A DNA stretch of 64,000 bases, taken from RGIG2134 sp964461115 (lineage in GTDB: Bacteria; Cyanobacteriota; Vampirovibrionia; Gastranaerophilales; Gastranaerophilaceae). The DNA is taken from assembly GCA_964461115.1 (NCBI GenBank), contig CAYWSX010000001.1, forward strand, positions 62,001 through 126,000, in the 5' to 3' direction. The position numbers were made by a program, and so were the translations under genes. This document shows positions 35,366 through 44,633 of the stretch, in pieces. The notes beneath the pieces were generated by a model, which made no database searches, was not told where the DNA came from, and was given only the letters and a program-made list of their open reading frames with translations. The first letter of the stretch is position 1. Every line of letters starts with the position of its first letter.

Positions 35366-36562
35366 ATGAAAAAATCAATCAAAGATTTACAAGACATTAA
35401 AGGCAAAACAGCACTCGTCCGTGTTGACATCAACGTTCCATTGGACGCTGAAAAAAACGTAACTGACGATACACGTATCAGAGCTATTGTTCCTACAATC
35501 GAATACTTGAAAGAAAAAGGTGCTAAAATCGTTCTTATGGCTCACCTTGGCAGACCAAAAGGCGAAAGAAATCCTGAGTTCACACTCGCACCTGTTGCAG
35601 AATATATGTCTAAAGTTTTGGGCGAAGACGTAGTCTTCATCCCTAGCGTTGAAGAAGCTGCTCCATATGTTGAAAAGCTTCAAGACGGTCAAGTTGCAAT
35701 TCTCGAAAACATCCGTTACTACAAAGCTGAAGACGCTAAAGATGACGATATGACTTTCGCGAACGAACTTGCAAAACTCGGTGATTTCTACGTAAACGAC
35801 GCTTTCGGCGCTGCACACAGAAACCACACCTCAACAGCAAAATTGGCAAAAGTTCTTAAACCGGCTGTTTCAGGCTTGTTGATGGAAAAAGAATTGAGAT
35901 GTTTATCAGAAGCGCTTGATAACCCGGCAAGACCTTTCACGGCTGTTGTAGGCGGCGCTAAAGTTTCATCAAAAATCGGCGTTTTAGAAAATCTTATCGA
36001 CAAAGTTGATAACCTTATCATCGGCGGCGGTATGGCTTATACGTTTATCAAAGCTAACGGCGGCAAAATCGGCAACTCAATCTGCGAAGATGACCAAATG
36101 GACACAGCTAAAGCTATCGAGAAAAAAGCGGCAGAAAAAGGCGTTAAACTCGTTATGGCAACAGATGTTCTCGCGGCAGATGATTTCTCAGGAAACGGCA
36201 CAAACAAAATCACAAAAATCGACGAAATTCCTGACGGATTTGAAGGCGTTGACGCAGGCCCTGATTCTATCAAGGCTTTTGCAGACGTTCTTAAAGCTTC
36301 AAAAACAATCTTGATGAACGGACCTGTAGGCGCGTTTGAAAACCCTAAATTTGCAGAAGGAACAAAAGCTGTACTCGAAGCTATTGTTGAAGCTACTAAA
36401 AACGGTGCGACTTCTGTTATCGGCGGCGGAGACTCTGTTTCTGCGGCTAAAAAATTCTGCAAAGCTGAAGACTTCACACACGTATCAACAGGCGGCGGCG
36501 CAAGCTTAGAGTTTATCGAAGGCAAAGAACTCCCGGGCGTTTCTGCTTTGGATGATAAATAA
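35366..36562 (+). CDS. pgk: Phosphoglycerate kinase
   Basis: Glycolytic enzyme making ATP from 1,3-bisphosphoglycerate. Seen: ALVRVDINVPLD, LMAHLGRPKG, LLENIRYY-type segment (AILENIRYYKAE), NDAFGAAHRNHTS, VVGGAKVSSKIG, and the C-terminal GGGDSVSAAKKF and STGGGASLEFIEGKELPG. The start is placed at 35366 (GAGG ribosome site); an in-frame ATG 15 bases earlier overlaps that site and is rejected. 398 residues, full length. Confidence 0.97.
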   Translation: MKKSIKDLQDIKGKTALVRVDINVPLDAEKNVTDDTRIRAIVPTIEYLKEKGAKIVLMAHLGRPKGERNPEFTLAPVAEYMSKVLGEDVVFIPSVEEAAPYVEKLQDGQVAILENIRYYKAEDAKDDDMTFANELAKLGDFYVNDAFGAAHRNHTSTAKLAKVLKPAVSGLLMEKELRCLSEALDNPARPFTAVVGGAKVSSKIGVLENLIDKVDNLIIGGGMAYTFIKANGGKIGNSICEDDQMDTAKAIEKKAAEKGVKLVMATDVLAADDFSGNGTNKITKIDEIPDGFEGVDAGPDSIKAFADVLKASKTILMNGPVGAFENPKFAEGTKAVLEAIVEATKNGATSVIGGGDSVSAAKKFCKAEDFTHVSTGGGASLEFIEGKELPGVSALDDK

Positions 36563-36582
36563 GAAAAATTCTAATGCATAAC

Positions 36583-36614
36583 AAAAAGCGTTTACTTTTC
36601 AGTAAACGCTTTTT
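36583..36614. terminator. Bidirectional terminator between pgk and the 36.6 kb gene
   Basis: Perfect stem AAAAAGCGTTTACT / AGTAAACGCTTTTT with a four-base loop, flanked by A and T runs, so it can end transcripts from both sides. Confidence 0.92.
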
Positions 36615-36624
36615 TCAATTTTAT

Positions 36625-37389
36625 TTATTGCATAAATTCTAATGCTTGTTGCGCGAGCGCCTTCAATTTCGGAAGTTCTTTTTCATTTGTAAGGTTTTTC
36701 TGTCTCAAAGCCCTATCAAATTGATTGGTTTCGGCCAACCCTTTCAAGAATCCTTTTATATCATATCCTTGATAATTCTTGGATATAGATTCTAAAAAGC
36801 CCGGGATATCAGCTTTTTCCAGTTGCCCTAAAGTATACAAATCTGTTACTGCCTTTTCATACATATCTGCCCCTACTTTTAGTTTGGCTGTTACATCTGC
36901 AAATACGTGAGTATCCACGGCTCCCTCAGTTTTAGGTAACTTTAAATTATCCATATTTTGATAAGATATGTATTTTTCTGTTGTATTATCCGAAGCACTT
37001 GACAATGTATTCACTATTTTTGCATTTTGCACATTTGCATACGATACTTGTTTTTCAGCTATATCATCCGAAACACTATGCAATGTATTTAGTAGCTTTG
37101 AATTGTCCTCAGAAAAAACATGAGTGTCAGCCGCGCCCTCGGTGAAACTTTTTACCAAGTTTTTCCCTTCTTCTGCCACATTTTTAACTCCTTCCGATGC
37201 TTGATTTGGCTTGCCTCGGAAAGCGTAATAAGCCGCAACAAGACCTGCTGCAACAAGTGCGCCGCCAACATAAAGTGCCGAATTCGACTTTTCCGGAGTC
37301 TCCGAGGTTTCTGCAGACGTTACCTCTTTTGGTGGATTATTTTTAACTTGCAACGGCTCAATCGCCTGCGAAATTTTAATCTCTGACAT
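36625..37389 (-). CDS. Membrane-anchored repeat protein of unknown function (254 aa)
   Basis: Polar N-terminus (1-37), one glycine/alanine-rich membrane helix (ALYVGGALVAAGLVAAYYAF, about 38-57), then a region with internal duplication: GAADTHVF and GAVDTHVF bracket two copies of a unit with NTL-S-SD-EK--SY-N. The C-terminal 80 residues look helical. The layout suggests a single-pass protein with most of its length in one compartment. No family recognised. Ends at the shared terminator with pgk. Confidence 0.6.
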   Translation of the reverse strand: MSEIKISQAIEPLQVKNNPPKEVTSAETSETPEKSNSALYVGGALVAAGLVAAYYAFRGKPNQASEGVKNVAEEGKNLVKSFTEGAADTHVFSEDNSKLLNTLHSVSDDIAEKQVSYANVQNAKIVNTLSSASDNTTEKYISYQNMDNLKLPKTEGAVDTHVFADVTAKLKVGADMYEKAVTDLYTLGQLEKADIPGFLESISKNYQGYDIKGFLKGLAETNQFDRALRQKNLTNEKELPKLKALAQQALEFMQ

Positions 37390-37567
37390 TACCTTTTCCT
37401 TTTAAAAGCCTATATCAATATAAAAACACAAATACTGATAATATTGATAAAGGATACTATTTTCCCATCCATTCTATTCTATTTAGGAGTATGAGAGCGT
37501 CTTGGAGGATTGTAAACTTATTTTTACAATGCTTAATATTTACAATAATCGCTAAATAATAAAAGTG

Positions 37568-37915
37568 CTAACCAACAATATTCTTAACTCTGGCAATTAA
37601 ATCAAAGATTTTAACCGGCTTTGTTAAGTAATCAAGACAGCCGATGTTTTTTGCAAGTTCTATATCTCTATCCATGGCACAAGCCGAAACAACCAAAACC
37701 TTTATGTTCTTTTTCACTTCCTTTAATACGTCATAGCCGGATTTTTTAGGCATTTGGATGTCCAAAATAAGTAAATCGTAGTCGCTTTGCGCAATTTTAT
37801 CTAAGGCTTCTTCTCCGTCAAGAGCCTTGTCCACAAAATACCCCTGGCTTGTGAGAACGTCATACATAAGCTTCATGTTCAGTTCATTATCTTCTGCAAT
37901 AAGAATTTTTGACAC
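37568..37915 (-). CDS. Single-domain response regulator
   Basis: 115-residue receiver: ILIAEDNELN, phosphoacceptor Asp in LLILDIQMPKKSG, VVSACAM and the lysine of LTKPV. No output domain, as in DivK/CheY-type regulators. Its start overlaps the histidine-kinase stop by one base, so they are a coupled pair. Confidence 0.93.
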   Translation of the reverse strand: MSKILIAEDNELNMKLMYDVLTSQGYFVDKALDGEEALDKIAQSDYDLLILDIQMPKKSGYDVLKEVKKNIKVLVVSACAMDRDIELAKNIGCLDYLTKPVKIFDLIARVKNIVG

Positions 37916-39156
37916 TATTTTTTACCTTTTAACGGCAGCTTAATAATAAATTCAGCCCCCTTGCCCTGTTCGCTAACGAGAGTGATATCTCCGTCCATCA
38001 TTTCAACAAAACGCTTGGTAATTGTAAGCCCCAACCCTGTTGAGCTACCTGTCTTGGTATAGGTATTTTCAAGCTGCACAAATTTATCGAAAATTTTATC
38101 TTGTGATGATTTTTCAATTCCGTCACCATTATCTTTTACAGACAAAACGATATGCTTTCCTGATTTTTTAGTCCCAATCTCGATTTTCCCTTTATTCGGA
38201 GTAAATTTCACCGCATTACTTAACAAATTATACATAATCTGCTGAAGTTTCTGGAAATCAGCCACAATATGCTCTTCACAGTCGTTTTGAAATACAACTT
38301 TTATTTTCTTTTTATCGGCTAAAGGCTTCATTACACTTATAACTTCATTAATAGCCGAGGTAATACAGAACTCAGAGTTGTTCAACGTCATAGCGTTGGA
38401 CTCAAGCTTGGAAATATCCAAAACTTCGTTTATCATGCCAAGCAAGTGAACACCTGACGTGTAAATGTCATTTATATACTCTGACTGCTTTTCATTCAGT
38501 TCGCCGAAAATCTTTGAAGATAGCACCTCAGAAAACCCAATAATAGCGTTCAGCGGTGTTCGAAGCTCATGAGAAATATTAGCAATAAATTCATTTTTTA
38601 CCTTATCTGCCTCGAGAATTTTTTGGTTTTGTTCTTTTATGGTCTTAACAGCTTGCGTTTTTTCAACAATGCTGGACTGCAGAGCGCGCAATTGAATTTT
38701 AAATACATTAGACAGTTCAGAATCTTTTATGGCATATGAAGAAATACTCGCCAGCGTGCTTAAAATGTGCATTTTTTCGACTGAGATAGTTTTTGTTTTG
38801 TCGGCAACACAAATAAATCCAAAAACCGTGTCTCTTATTTTTAAAGGTATAGCGGCTAAAGATTTTACAGACTTATCTGCAAAATTAATTTCAGACGGCG
38901 ATAACTCAACTTCAGAAGATGTTTCAAGCTCTTCAAACACATCTCTCGATAATGTAAAGTTAGAGAAATGCTTATCATTTTCAGGATATTTTAAGTACGC
39001 ATTCTCCTCTGAAAGGTAGTAAATAGCTGCGTAGTTAAGATTTAAGACATTTTTTATTTCCTCGATGATATTTTTCATGTTCAAATCAACATCGTTCGAG
39101 GAATCCAAAAGCTTAGGAATATCTTTTAAAATCTGTTTTATATTGATGTCATTCAT
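37915..39156 (-). CDS. Cytoplasmic GAF-domain histidine kinase
   Basis: GAF-like sensor domain in the first half (AIYYLSEENAYL, IPLKIRDTVFGFICVAD), a short coiled coil, the H-box FIANISHELRTPLNAI, then N-box MYNLLSNAVKFTPN, VKDNGDGI and TGLGLTI. No membrane segments. The start is placed at the ATG at 39156, because a TATAAT box lies six bases before it; the in-frame ATG at 39183 would be upstream of the transcript. Paired with the single-domain regulator that follows. Confidence 0.9.
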   Translation of the reverse strand: MNDINIKQILKDIPKLLDSSNDVDLNMKNIIEEIKNVLNLNYAAIYYLSEENAYLKYPENDKHFSNFTLSRDVFEELETSSEVELSPSEINFADKSVKSLAAIPLKIRDTVFGFICVADKTKTISVEKMHILSTLASISSYAIKDSELSNVFKIQLRALQSSIVEKTQAVKTIKEQNQKILEADKVKNEFIANISHELRTPLNAIIGFSEVLSSKIFGELNEKQSEYINDIYTSGVHLLGMINEVLDISKLESNAMTLNNSEFCITSAINEVISVMKPLADKKKIKVVFQNDCEEHIVADFQKLQQIMYNLLSNAVKFTPNKGKIEIGTKKSGKHIVLSVKDNGDGIEKSSQDKIFDKFVQLENTYTKTGSSTGLGLTITKRFVEMMDGDITLVSEQGKGAEFIIKLPLKGKK

Positions 39157-39162
39157 AGCAGA

Positions 39163-39191
39163 ATTATAGCCGTTTTTGAGCATTAAGGCAA
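39163..39191 (-). promoter_or_regulatory. Candidate leaderless promoter of the histidine kinase gene
   Basis: TTGCCT (39186-39191) - 17 bases - perfect TATAAT (39163-39168), ending six bases before the ATG at 39156, with no ribosome-binding sequence. It overlaps nothing else and lies just past the tpiA terminator. Confidence 0.6.
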
Positions 39192-39203
39192 CTATTTGAC
39201 AAT

Positions 39204-39236
39204 AAAAGAGCGTCCTTTGAAAGGACGCTCTTTAAA
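39204..39236 (-). terminator. Intrinsic terminator after tpiA
   Basis: Stem AAAGAGCGTCCTTT / AAAGGACGCTCTTT (overlapping centre) followed on the minus strand by TTATT, eleven or so bases after the tpiA stop. Confidence 0.88.
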
Positions 39237-39249
39237 CTATTATGCAATA

Positions 39250-40026
39250 TTACACAGCACCTTTAACAATTTGTGCAAAACTGTCGGCCTGCAAGCTTGC
39301 GCCGCCAACCAAAGCTCCGTCAATGTCAGATTTTGACATTTGCTCAACGATTGAGTCAGGTTTTACGCTTCCGCCGTAAAGAATTCTGATTGCATCAGCA
39401 GCTTCCGCACCGGATACAGATTTTACAACGTTTCTAATCATAGCAATAACTCTGTTTGCTTCGTCAGAATCACAAGTTTTACCTGTTCCGATAGCCCAGA
39501 TTGGCTCATACGCAATAACTGATTTAGTAACGTCAGCCGCGGAAATACCGTCAAGAGCAGCTCTGATTTGAGTTTCGATATGGCTGTCTGTAACGCCTGC
39601 TTCTCTTTGCTCAAGAGTTTCACCGCAGCAGATGATAGGAATCAAGCCGTTTGCAAGGATTGCTTTAGCTTTTTTATTAATCATTTCGTCTGTTTCACCA
39701 AAATACTGTCTTCTTTCAGAGTGTCCGATAATAATATATTCAGCACCTGCGTCTTTAGCCATTTCAGTTGAAACTTCACCGGTAAAAGCACCTTGCGTTT
39801 CATAGTAGCAGTTTTGAGCCGCAAGTTTAACTTTGCCGCAACCGCAATCATCCATTGCTTTTTTAACAACATACATTGATGTAAAAACAGGAGCAACAAC
39901 AACTTCAGGAAGTTCTGCCTTATCAATTGATTTCAACTCAGCCATCAAAGCGTTTACTAATTCAACTGATTGAGCCTGCAAGTTATGCATTTTCCAGTTG
40001 CCTGCAATAATTGGTTTTCTAGACAT
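39250..40026 (-). CDS. tpiA: Triosephosphate isomerase
   Basis: Interconverts dihydroxyacetone phosphate and glyceraldehyde 3-phosphate. Seen: AGNWKMHN, catalytic His in IIGHSERR, catalytic Glu in AYEPIWAIGTGKT, phosphate loop ILYGGSVKP and GALVGGASL. 258 residues. GAGGG ribosome site before the ATG. Single gene with its own terminator. Confidence 0.97.
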   Translation of the reverse strand: MSRKPIIAGNWKMHNLQAQSVELVNALMAELKSIDKAELPEVVVAPVFTSMYVVKKAMDDCGCGKVKLAAQNCYYETQGAFTGEVSTEMAKDAGAEYIIIGHSERRQYFGETDEMINKKAKAILANGLIPIICCGETLEQREAGVTDSHIETQIRAALDGISAADVTKSVIAYEPIWAIGTGKTCDSDEANRVIAMIRNVVKSVSGAEAADAIRILYGGSVKPDSIVEQMSKSDIDGALVGGASLQADSFAQIVKGAV

Positions 40027-40224
40027 AATTTATACCCTCTAATTCGTGTTTACCACTAAATACTAGTCCAAACACCCTTGATTTTCAAGCCTCAAAGCTG
40101 AAAGAATTTGTATACAAATCTTAAGAAAGATGTTATATTACTTTATGTAAACTTTTAGTCACAAGATTAAAGTTAAGCATAAATGTGTCCGATACATAAA
40201 AAATGAATCTGCATCGGGGTTAGT

Positions 40225-41370
40225 ATGAATTATCTGGAAAATATTAAAGATAAGTTTTTAAATGACAGCATTGAAAAAATTTTGCTGGCGGAAAATGCAA
40301 ATGAAAAACATACTATTTTATTGGTTGACGATGAAGAAAACAATTTGCAGCTTCTAAAACGTACGCTTCGCGGCAAATATGTGATTTTGACTGCAACGGA
40401 CGGAAAAGAGGCCTTAAATGTCGTAAGCGAACGCGGTGACGAAATTGCACTTATAGTAAGCGACCAACGCATGCCTGAAATGCAGGGAACCGAGTTTTTA
40501 AAGGAAATCTCAAAAACTCATCCTGACATAGTAAAAATCCTCCTGACCGGTCAGTCTGACACCAATATTATGGTTGATTCAATAAACGAATGTCAGATTT
40601 ATCAATATATTCTAAAACCTTTTGACCCTATTGATTTAACAGAAACAATCAAAAATGGCTTGAGCAAATATGACCTTTATAACAATAAAACCTCTATGAT
40701 GAAGGATTTAAAAGAGCTCTTTTATAAAACCATCAAATCAATTTCATCTGCACTTGACGCAAAAGACCCATATACTCATGGGCATTCAATGCGTGTAACT
40801 CTTTATTCTTTAATTCTGGCAAAAGAGCTTGGCTTAAATGACGAAACACTTGAAGAAATTGAGACAGCAGGACTTTTACATGACATAGGCAAAGTCGGCA
40901 TTCCTCAGCGCATACTATGCAAGCCCGGCAAGCTTACAGATGAAGAATACGAAATCATGAAATCACACCCTGAACAAGGCGAAAAAATCGTTAAAAAAAT
41001 CAAGCAATTAAGTATAATTTCTAACTGGCTGAAAACTCATCATGAAAGATGGGACGGTCTGGGCTATCCTTCCGGTTTAAAGGGAGAAGAAATCCCAATT
41101 TCAGCAAGAATTATTGCTCTTGCAGACACTTATGACGCAATGACCTCAACGCGCTCGTACCGCAAGGCTCTTGAGCATTCTGTCGCAATTGAAGAAATCA
41201 ATAAATGCGCCGGAACGCAATTTGACCCATCTTTGGCAGACTTGTTTATCAAAAATGGAGACAAAATCCAAGCCGCGAAAGAAAATCCTGAAAAATATTA
41301 CGAAAAATACAGCTACTTACAAAACTCATTGAATGTGCTGGATTCAGAACAAACTATTAAGTGTACTTAA
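40225..41370 (+). CDS. Response regulator with HD-GYP phosphodiesterase domain (second copy)
   Basis: A short N-terminal extension (1-30), a receiver (LLVDDEENN, phosphoacceptor in SDQRMPEM, ILKPF), then HD-GYP with GHSMRVT, LLHDIGKVGIP, HHERWDGLGYP and ADTYDAMTSTRSYR, all catalytic residues intact. Paralogue of the 32.0 kb regulator, but with no kinase beside it, so an orphan. GGGG ribosome site. Predicted c-di-GMP phosphodiesterase. Confidence 0.94.
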   Translation: MNYLENIKDKFLNDSIEKILLAENANEKHTILLVDDEENNLQLLKRTLRGKYVILTATDGKEALNVVSERGDEIALIVSDQRMPEMQGTEFLKEISKTHPDIVKILLTGQSDTNIMVDSINECQIYQYILKPFDPIDLTETIKNGLSKYDLYNNKTSMMKDLKELFYKTIKSISSALDAKDPYTHGHSMRVTLYSLILAKELGLNDETLEEIETAGLLHDIGKVGIPQRILCKPGKLTDEEYEIMKSHPEQGEKIVKKIKQLSIISNWLKTHHERWDGLGYPSGLKGEEIPISARIIALADTYDAMTSTRSYRKALEHSVAIEEINKCAGTQFDPSLADLFIKNGDKIQAAKENPEKYYEKYSYLQNSLNVLDSEQTIKCT

Positions 41371-41529
41371 AAACATTTTAAGAAATGTAAATATCAATTT
41401 TAAGCTTAAAACCGTTGCAGGACAAGCCTTTTGTTTTTAATGCGCAAAAATCACATTTATTTTACTAAAGTTTCTTTTGTTTTTGCCGAAATTATAATTA
41501 AAACACATGTAAAAGAAAGTGTGGGTACT

Positions 41530-41760
41530 ATGAGCATTAATGATTTAAACAACATCAACAACGCACGACAAGTTCATCACTATATTCAGGTGAATACCCC
41601 GCAAACCGACAAAAAAATGGATCAAGAGTCAAATTTATTTGACACTGCGCCTCACTATGATCAAAACTACAACCAAGGTTACAGCTTATTTCCGGGAACA
41701 AATGAATATGATGATGAAGAGACAGCAAAACAAAAAGAAGGAATGAATTTCTTTCTCTAA
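41530..41760 (+). CDS. Small Asn/Asp/Gln-rich protein (76 aa)
   Basis: The start is placed at 41530 (MSINDLNNINN), about 30 bases after a TATAAT box at 41493-41498. A longer frame from 41431 would begin upstream of that promoter. The sequence is polar, Tyr/Asn-rich and probably disordered, ending in GMNFFL. It ends at a strong bidirectional terminator. Function unknown; coding status is likely but not certain. Confidence 0.5.
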   Translation: MSINDLNNINNARQVHHYIQVNTPQTDKKMDQESNLFDTAPHYDQNYNQGYSLFPGTNEYDDEETAKQKEGMNFFL

Positions 41761-41776
41761 TCACTAAAATGTTAAT

Positions 41777-41806
41777 AAAAACGGACTGTAAATACAGTCC
41801 GTTTTT
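41777..41806. terminator. Bidirectional terminator between the 76-aa gene and secA
   Basis: Perfect stem AAAAACGGACTGTA / TACAGTCCGTTTTT with a two-base loop, and a T-run on either strand. Confidence 0.92.
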
Positions 41807-41808
41807 TG

Positions 41809-44523
41809 TTATATATCTTCTTTTTCGATGTTTCCGTTTTCATCAGGATGGATAAATTCCTCCTCTTTGTACGGTTTCATTTGCTTTTCTTCGACAACTT
41901 CATTGCTGTCCATATTTATAATTTGGAAGCCGAATTTTGCTCTAAACAAGTGTCTGACAGTTTCTGACTGAATTTCATACATCATTTTATTGAATAAGTC
42001 GTATGCCTCACGCTTGTACTCAATCAGAGGGTCTTTCTGCCCGTACGCACGAAGCCCTATGCCGTCTCTAAGCATATCGATGTTGTGCAGGTGGTCAATC
42101 CATTTGTTGTCAACCACGCGAAGCAGGATATCGCGCTCAAGCCCGCGCATAATATTCTCAGACGAGAACGAGTGCTGAATTACAGGGTTTTCCTCATACT
42201 GTGAAATTATGTCATTGTAGAAGAAAATTGTGTCTTCTTCGTGTTTTTTATAAGCATTAATTGCCAAATTTTTCAACTTTTCTGCAAGCAAATCATATTT
42301 TAACCCTTGAACATCTTTAATATCAAAATTACTCAATTGAGGCATAAGTGAATGAACTTCACGAACAAGCCCTTGAATATCCTCAAAAATATACTCTTCA
42401 GGGTTCATTTCAGGAGAAATGTAACTACTGATAACACGCGCAGACTCACGCTCAATCATAAACTCTATATCTTCACGCAAATCACCGCCATACAAGACTT
42501 TTCTTCTTTGTGCATAGAATTTTTCACGCTGCATATTCATAACATCATCGTATTCGAGGACATTTTTTCTTATGTCAAAGTGATAAACCTCAACTTTACG
42601 CTGTGCTGATTCGATTTGACGCGTAATGATGTTGTGCTCGATAGCCATATCATCTTCAACGTTCAGAGCGTTCATAATATTAATAACTTTCTCTCCGCCG
42701 AAAATTCTCATCAAATTATCCTCAAGCGACAAGAAAAATCTTGTAGAACCAGGGTCACCTTGACGTGCCGCACGACCTCTAAGCTGGTTATCTATGCGTC
42801 GGGATTCGTGACGCTCTGTACCTATTACGTGCAAGCCCCCCGCCGTTATGACGCGTTTATGGTCTTCTTCACAGCTTTTACGAGCCTTTTCAAGCGTGTA
42901 TTCTTTTACTGTTTCATAGTTTGCACTACCAGACGTCACACCTTTATTCTCGAGTTCTTCTTTTGCAAGGTATTCAGGGTTACCACCGAGCAGAATATCG
43001 GTTCCGCGACCTGCCATGTTAGTTGCAATCGTAACCGAGCCGTATCGTCCCGCCTGCGCAATGATATATGCCTCACGCTCGTGGTGTTTTGCATTCAAAA
43101 CATTATGCTTGATTCCACGCTGCTTCAAAAGGTTAGCCAAGTATTCCGAGCGGTCAATACTGATTGTGCCGACAAGAACAGGACGTCCAATTTTATTCAT
43201 TTCAGCAATTTCATCCACAACCGCCTTGTATTTCTGCGCTTCGCCCTTATAAATTACATCCGGCATGTCTATTCTGATATCATTTTTGTTAGTAGGAATG
43301 GAAGTAACTTCAAGACCGTAAATTTTACCGAATTCAGCTTCCTCAGTCATTGCAGTACCTGTCATACCCGACAATTTCGGATACAATCTGAATAAGTTTT
43401 GGAAAGTAATACTTGCAAGAGTTTGTGTCTCATCCTGAATCTTTACACCTTCTTTTGCCTCAACAGCCTGATGAAGACCGTCAGACCAGCGTCTTCCGTC
43501 CATCAAACGCCCCGTAAATTCGTCTACTATAACGACTTCGCCATTTTTAATTACATAATCAGTATCAAGTTTGAATAATTCTTTAGCTTTTAAAGCTTGA
43601 AGCAAGTGGTGAGCATACTGTGTCGAGATATCGAACAAATCCTTAACACCTATTAACTCTTGAGCTCTGTCAATCCCCTCTTCTGAAAGAATTACGTTCT
43701 TATTTTTCTCATCAACCTCGTAATCTGTGTCTTTCACAAGCTGCGGTGCAATTTGAGACATCATTTTGTAAGTTTCGGCAGACTTATCGAGACGTCCCGA
43801 GATAATCAAAGGAGTTCTTGCTTCGTCAATTAAAATTGAGTCAACTTCATCGATAATCGCATAATTAACAGGTCTTTGAACAAGCTGATCAAGGCTTCCA
43901 GCCATGTTGTCACGAAGGTAATCAAAACCAAACTCGTTATTTGTACCATATGTGATATCGCAGGCATATGCGGCTTTTTTCTGCTCAAAATCGTTACTGT
44001 CTCTATCTGCAAGCACTACACCGACTGTTAGCCCCAAAAACTTATAAATTTGTCCCATCCACTCGCTGTCACGTTTTGCGAGGTAGTCATTTACCGTAAT
44101 TACGTGCACGCCTTTACCTGTCAATGCGTTCAAATACGCCGGAAGCGTTGCCACAAGAGTTTTACCCTCACCTGTTCTCATCTCGGCAATATGTGCCTCA
44201 TGCAGGAAAACACCGCCTATAAGCTGAACGTCAAAGTGACGCATATTGAGGACACGTTTACCAGCTTCACGCACAGTTGCAAAAGCTTCAGGCAGAATCT
44301 TGTCCAGTGCTTCTTTTTCGAGTTTTCTATCTTCCGCAATATTTGTTGAAGTCGGGCGTTCCGCCAGTATCGCCTTAAATTCATCTGTTTTTGCACGCAG
44401 CTGCTCATCTGTAAGCACCGCGAATTCAGGTTCCAAAGCATTAATGTGCTCAACCGTCGGCAAAACTTTTTTTACCTTACGTTCATTCGGGTCTCCCAAT
44501 AATTTCAACAATAAACTCAACAT
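41809..44523 (-). CDS. secA: Preprotein translocase ATPase SecA
   Basis: Motor of Sec export. Seen: Walker A MRTGEGKTLVATLPAYLNAL (20 residues), DEVDSILIDEARTPLIISG, the second nucleotide domain with MAGRGTDILLGGNPE and GLHVIGTERHESRRIDNQLRGR split by a short gap, and the helical scaffold domain near the end. 904 residues, full length. The C-terminus (EEEFIHPDENGNIEKEDI) lacks the SEC-C zinc motif, as in many cyanobacterial SecA proteins. GAGG ribosome site. Single gene. Confidence 0.97.
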   Translation of the reverse strand: MLSLLLKLLGDPNERKVKKVLPTVEHINALEPEFAVLTDEQLRAKTDEFKAILAERPTSTNIAEDRKLEKEALDKILPEAFATVREAGKRVLNMRHFDVQLIGGVFLHEAHIAEMRTGEGKTLVATLPAYLNALTGKGVHVITVNDYLAKRDSEWMGQIYKFLGLTVGVVLADRDSNDFEQKKAAYACDITYGTNNEFGFDYLRDNMAGSLDQLVQRPVNYAIIDEVDSILIDEARTPLIISGRLDKSAETYKMMSQIAPQLVKDTDYEVDEKNKNVILSEEGIDRAQELIGVKDLFDISTQYAHHLLQALKAKELFKLDTDYVIKNGEVVIVDEFTGRLMDGRRWSDGLHQAVEAKEGVKIQDETQTLASITFQNLFRLYPKLSGMTGTAMTEEAEFGKIYGLEVTSIPTNKNDIRIDMPDVIYKGEAQKYKAVVDEIAEMNKIGRPVLVGTISIDRSEYLANLLKQRGIKHNVLNAKHHEREAYIIAQAGRYGSVTIATNMAGRGTDILLGGNPEYLAKEELENKGVTSGSANYETVKEYTLEKARKSCEEDHKRVITAGGLHVIGTERHESRRIDNQLRGRAARQGDPGSTRFFLSLEDNLMRIFGGEKVINIMNALNVEDDMAIEHNIITRQIESAQRKVEVYHFDIRKNVLEYDDVMNMQREKFYAQRRKVLYGGDLREDIEFMIERESARVISSYISPEMNPEEYIFEDIQGLVREVHSLMPQLSNFDIKDVQGLKYDLLAEKLKNLAINAYKKHEEDTIFFYNDIISQYEENPVIQHSFSSENIMRGLERDILLRVVDNKWIDHLHNIDMLRDGIGLRAYGQKDPLIEYKREAYDLFNKMMYEIQSETVRHLFRAKFGFQIINMDSNEVVEEKQMKPYKEEEFIHPDENGNIEKEDI

Positions 44524-44580
44524 TATATAAAATCCTCGTCCCTAATTAAATTCTTTGCAATTATTTTAACATAAAAAACA

Positions 44581-44620
44581 AAAAAATAACCCCGCCATCT
44601 AAACAGCGGGATTATTTTTT
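44581..44620 (-). terminator. Intrinsic terminator after the glycine-rich exported protein
   Basis: Stem AATAACCCCGC / GCGGGATTATT with a ten-base loop, flanked by A and T runs, downstream of the minus-strand gene at 44634. Confidence 0.88.
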
Positions 44621-44633
44621 AAGGTTTTTATAA

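Noticed and set aside
36037..36525. 162-codon minus-strand frame
   Set aside because: Antisense to pgk, with no expression signals.
37509..37530. Hairpin ATTGTAAA/TTTACAAT as a terminator
   Set aside because: It is an inverted repeat after the single-domain regulator, but without a T-run on the relevant strand; role unclear.
42616..43395. A 259-codon open frame on the plus strand
   Set aside because: It lies wholly antisense to secA, is rich in Cys/Phe/Thr runs typical of a mirror frame, and has no ribosome site.
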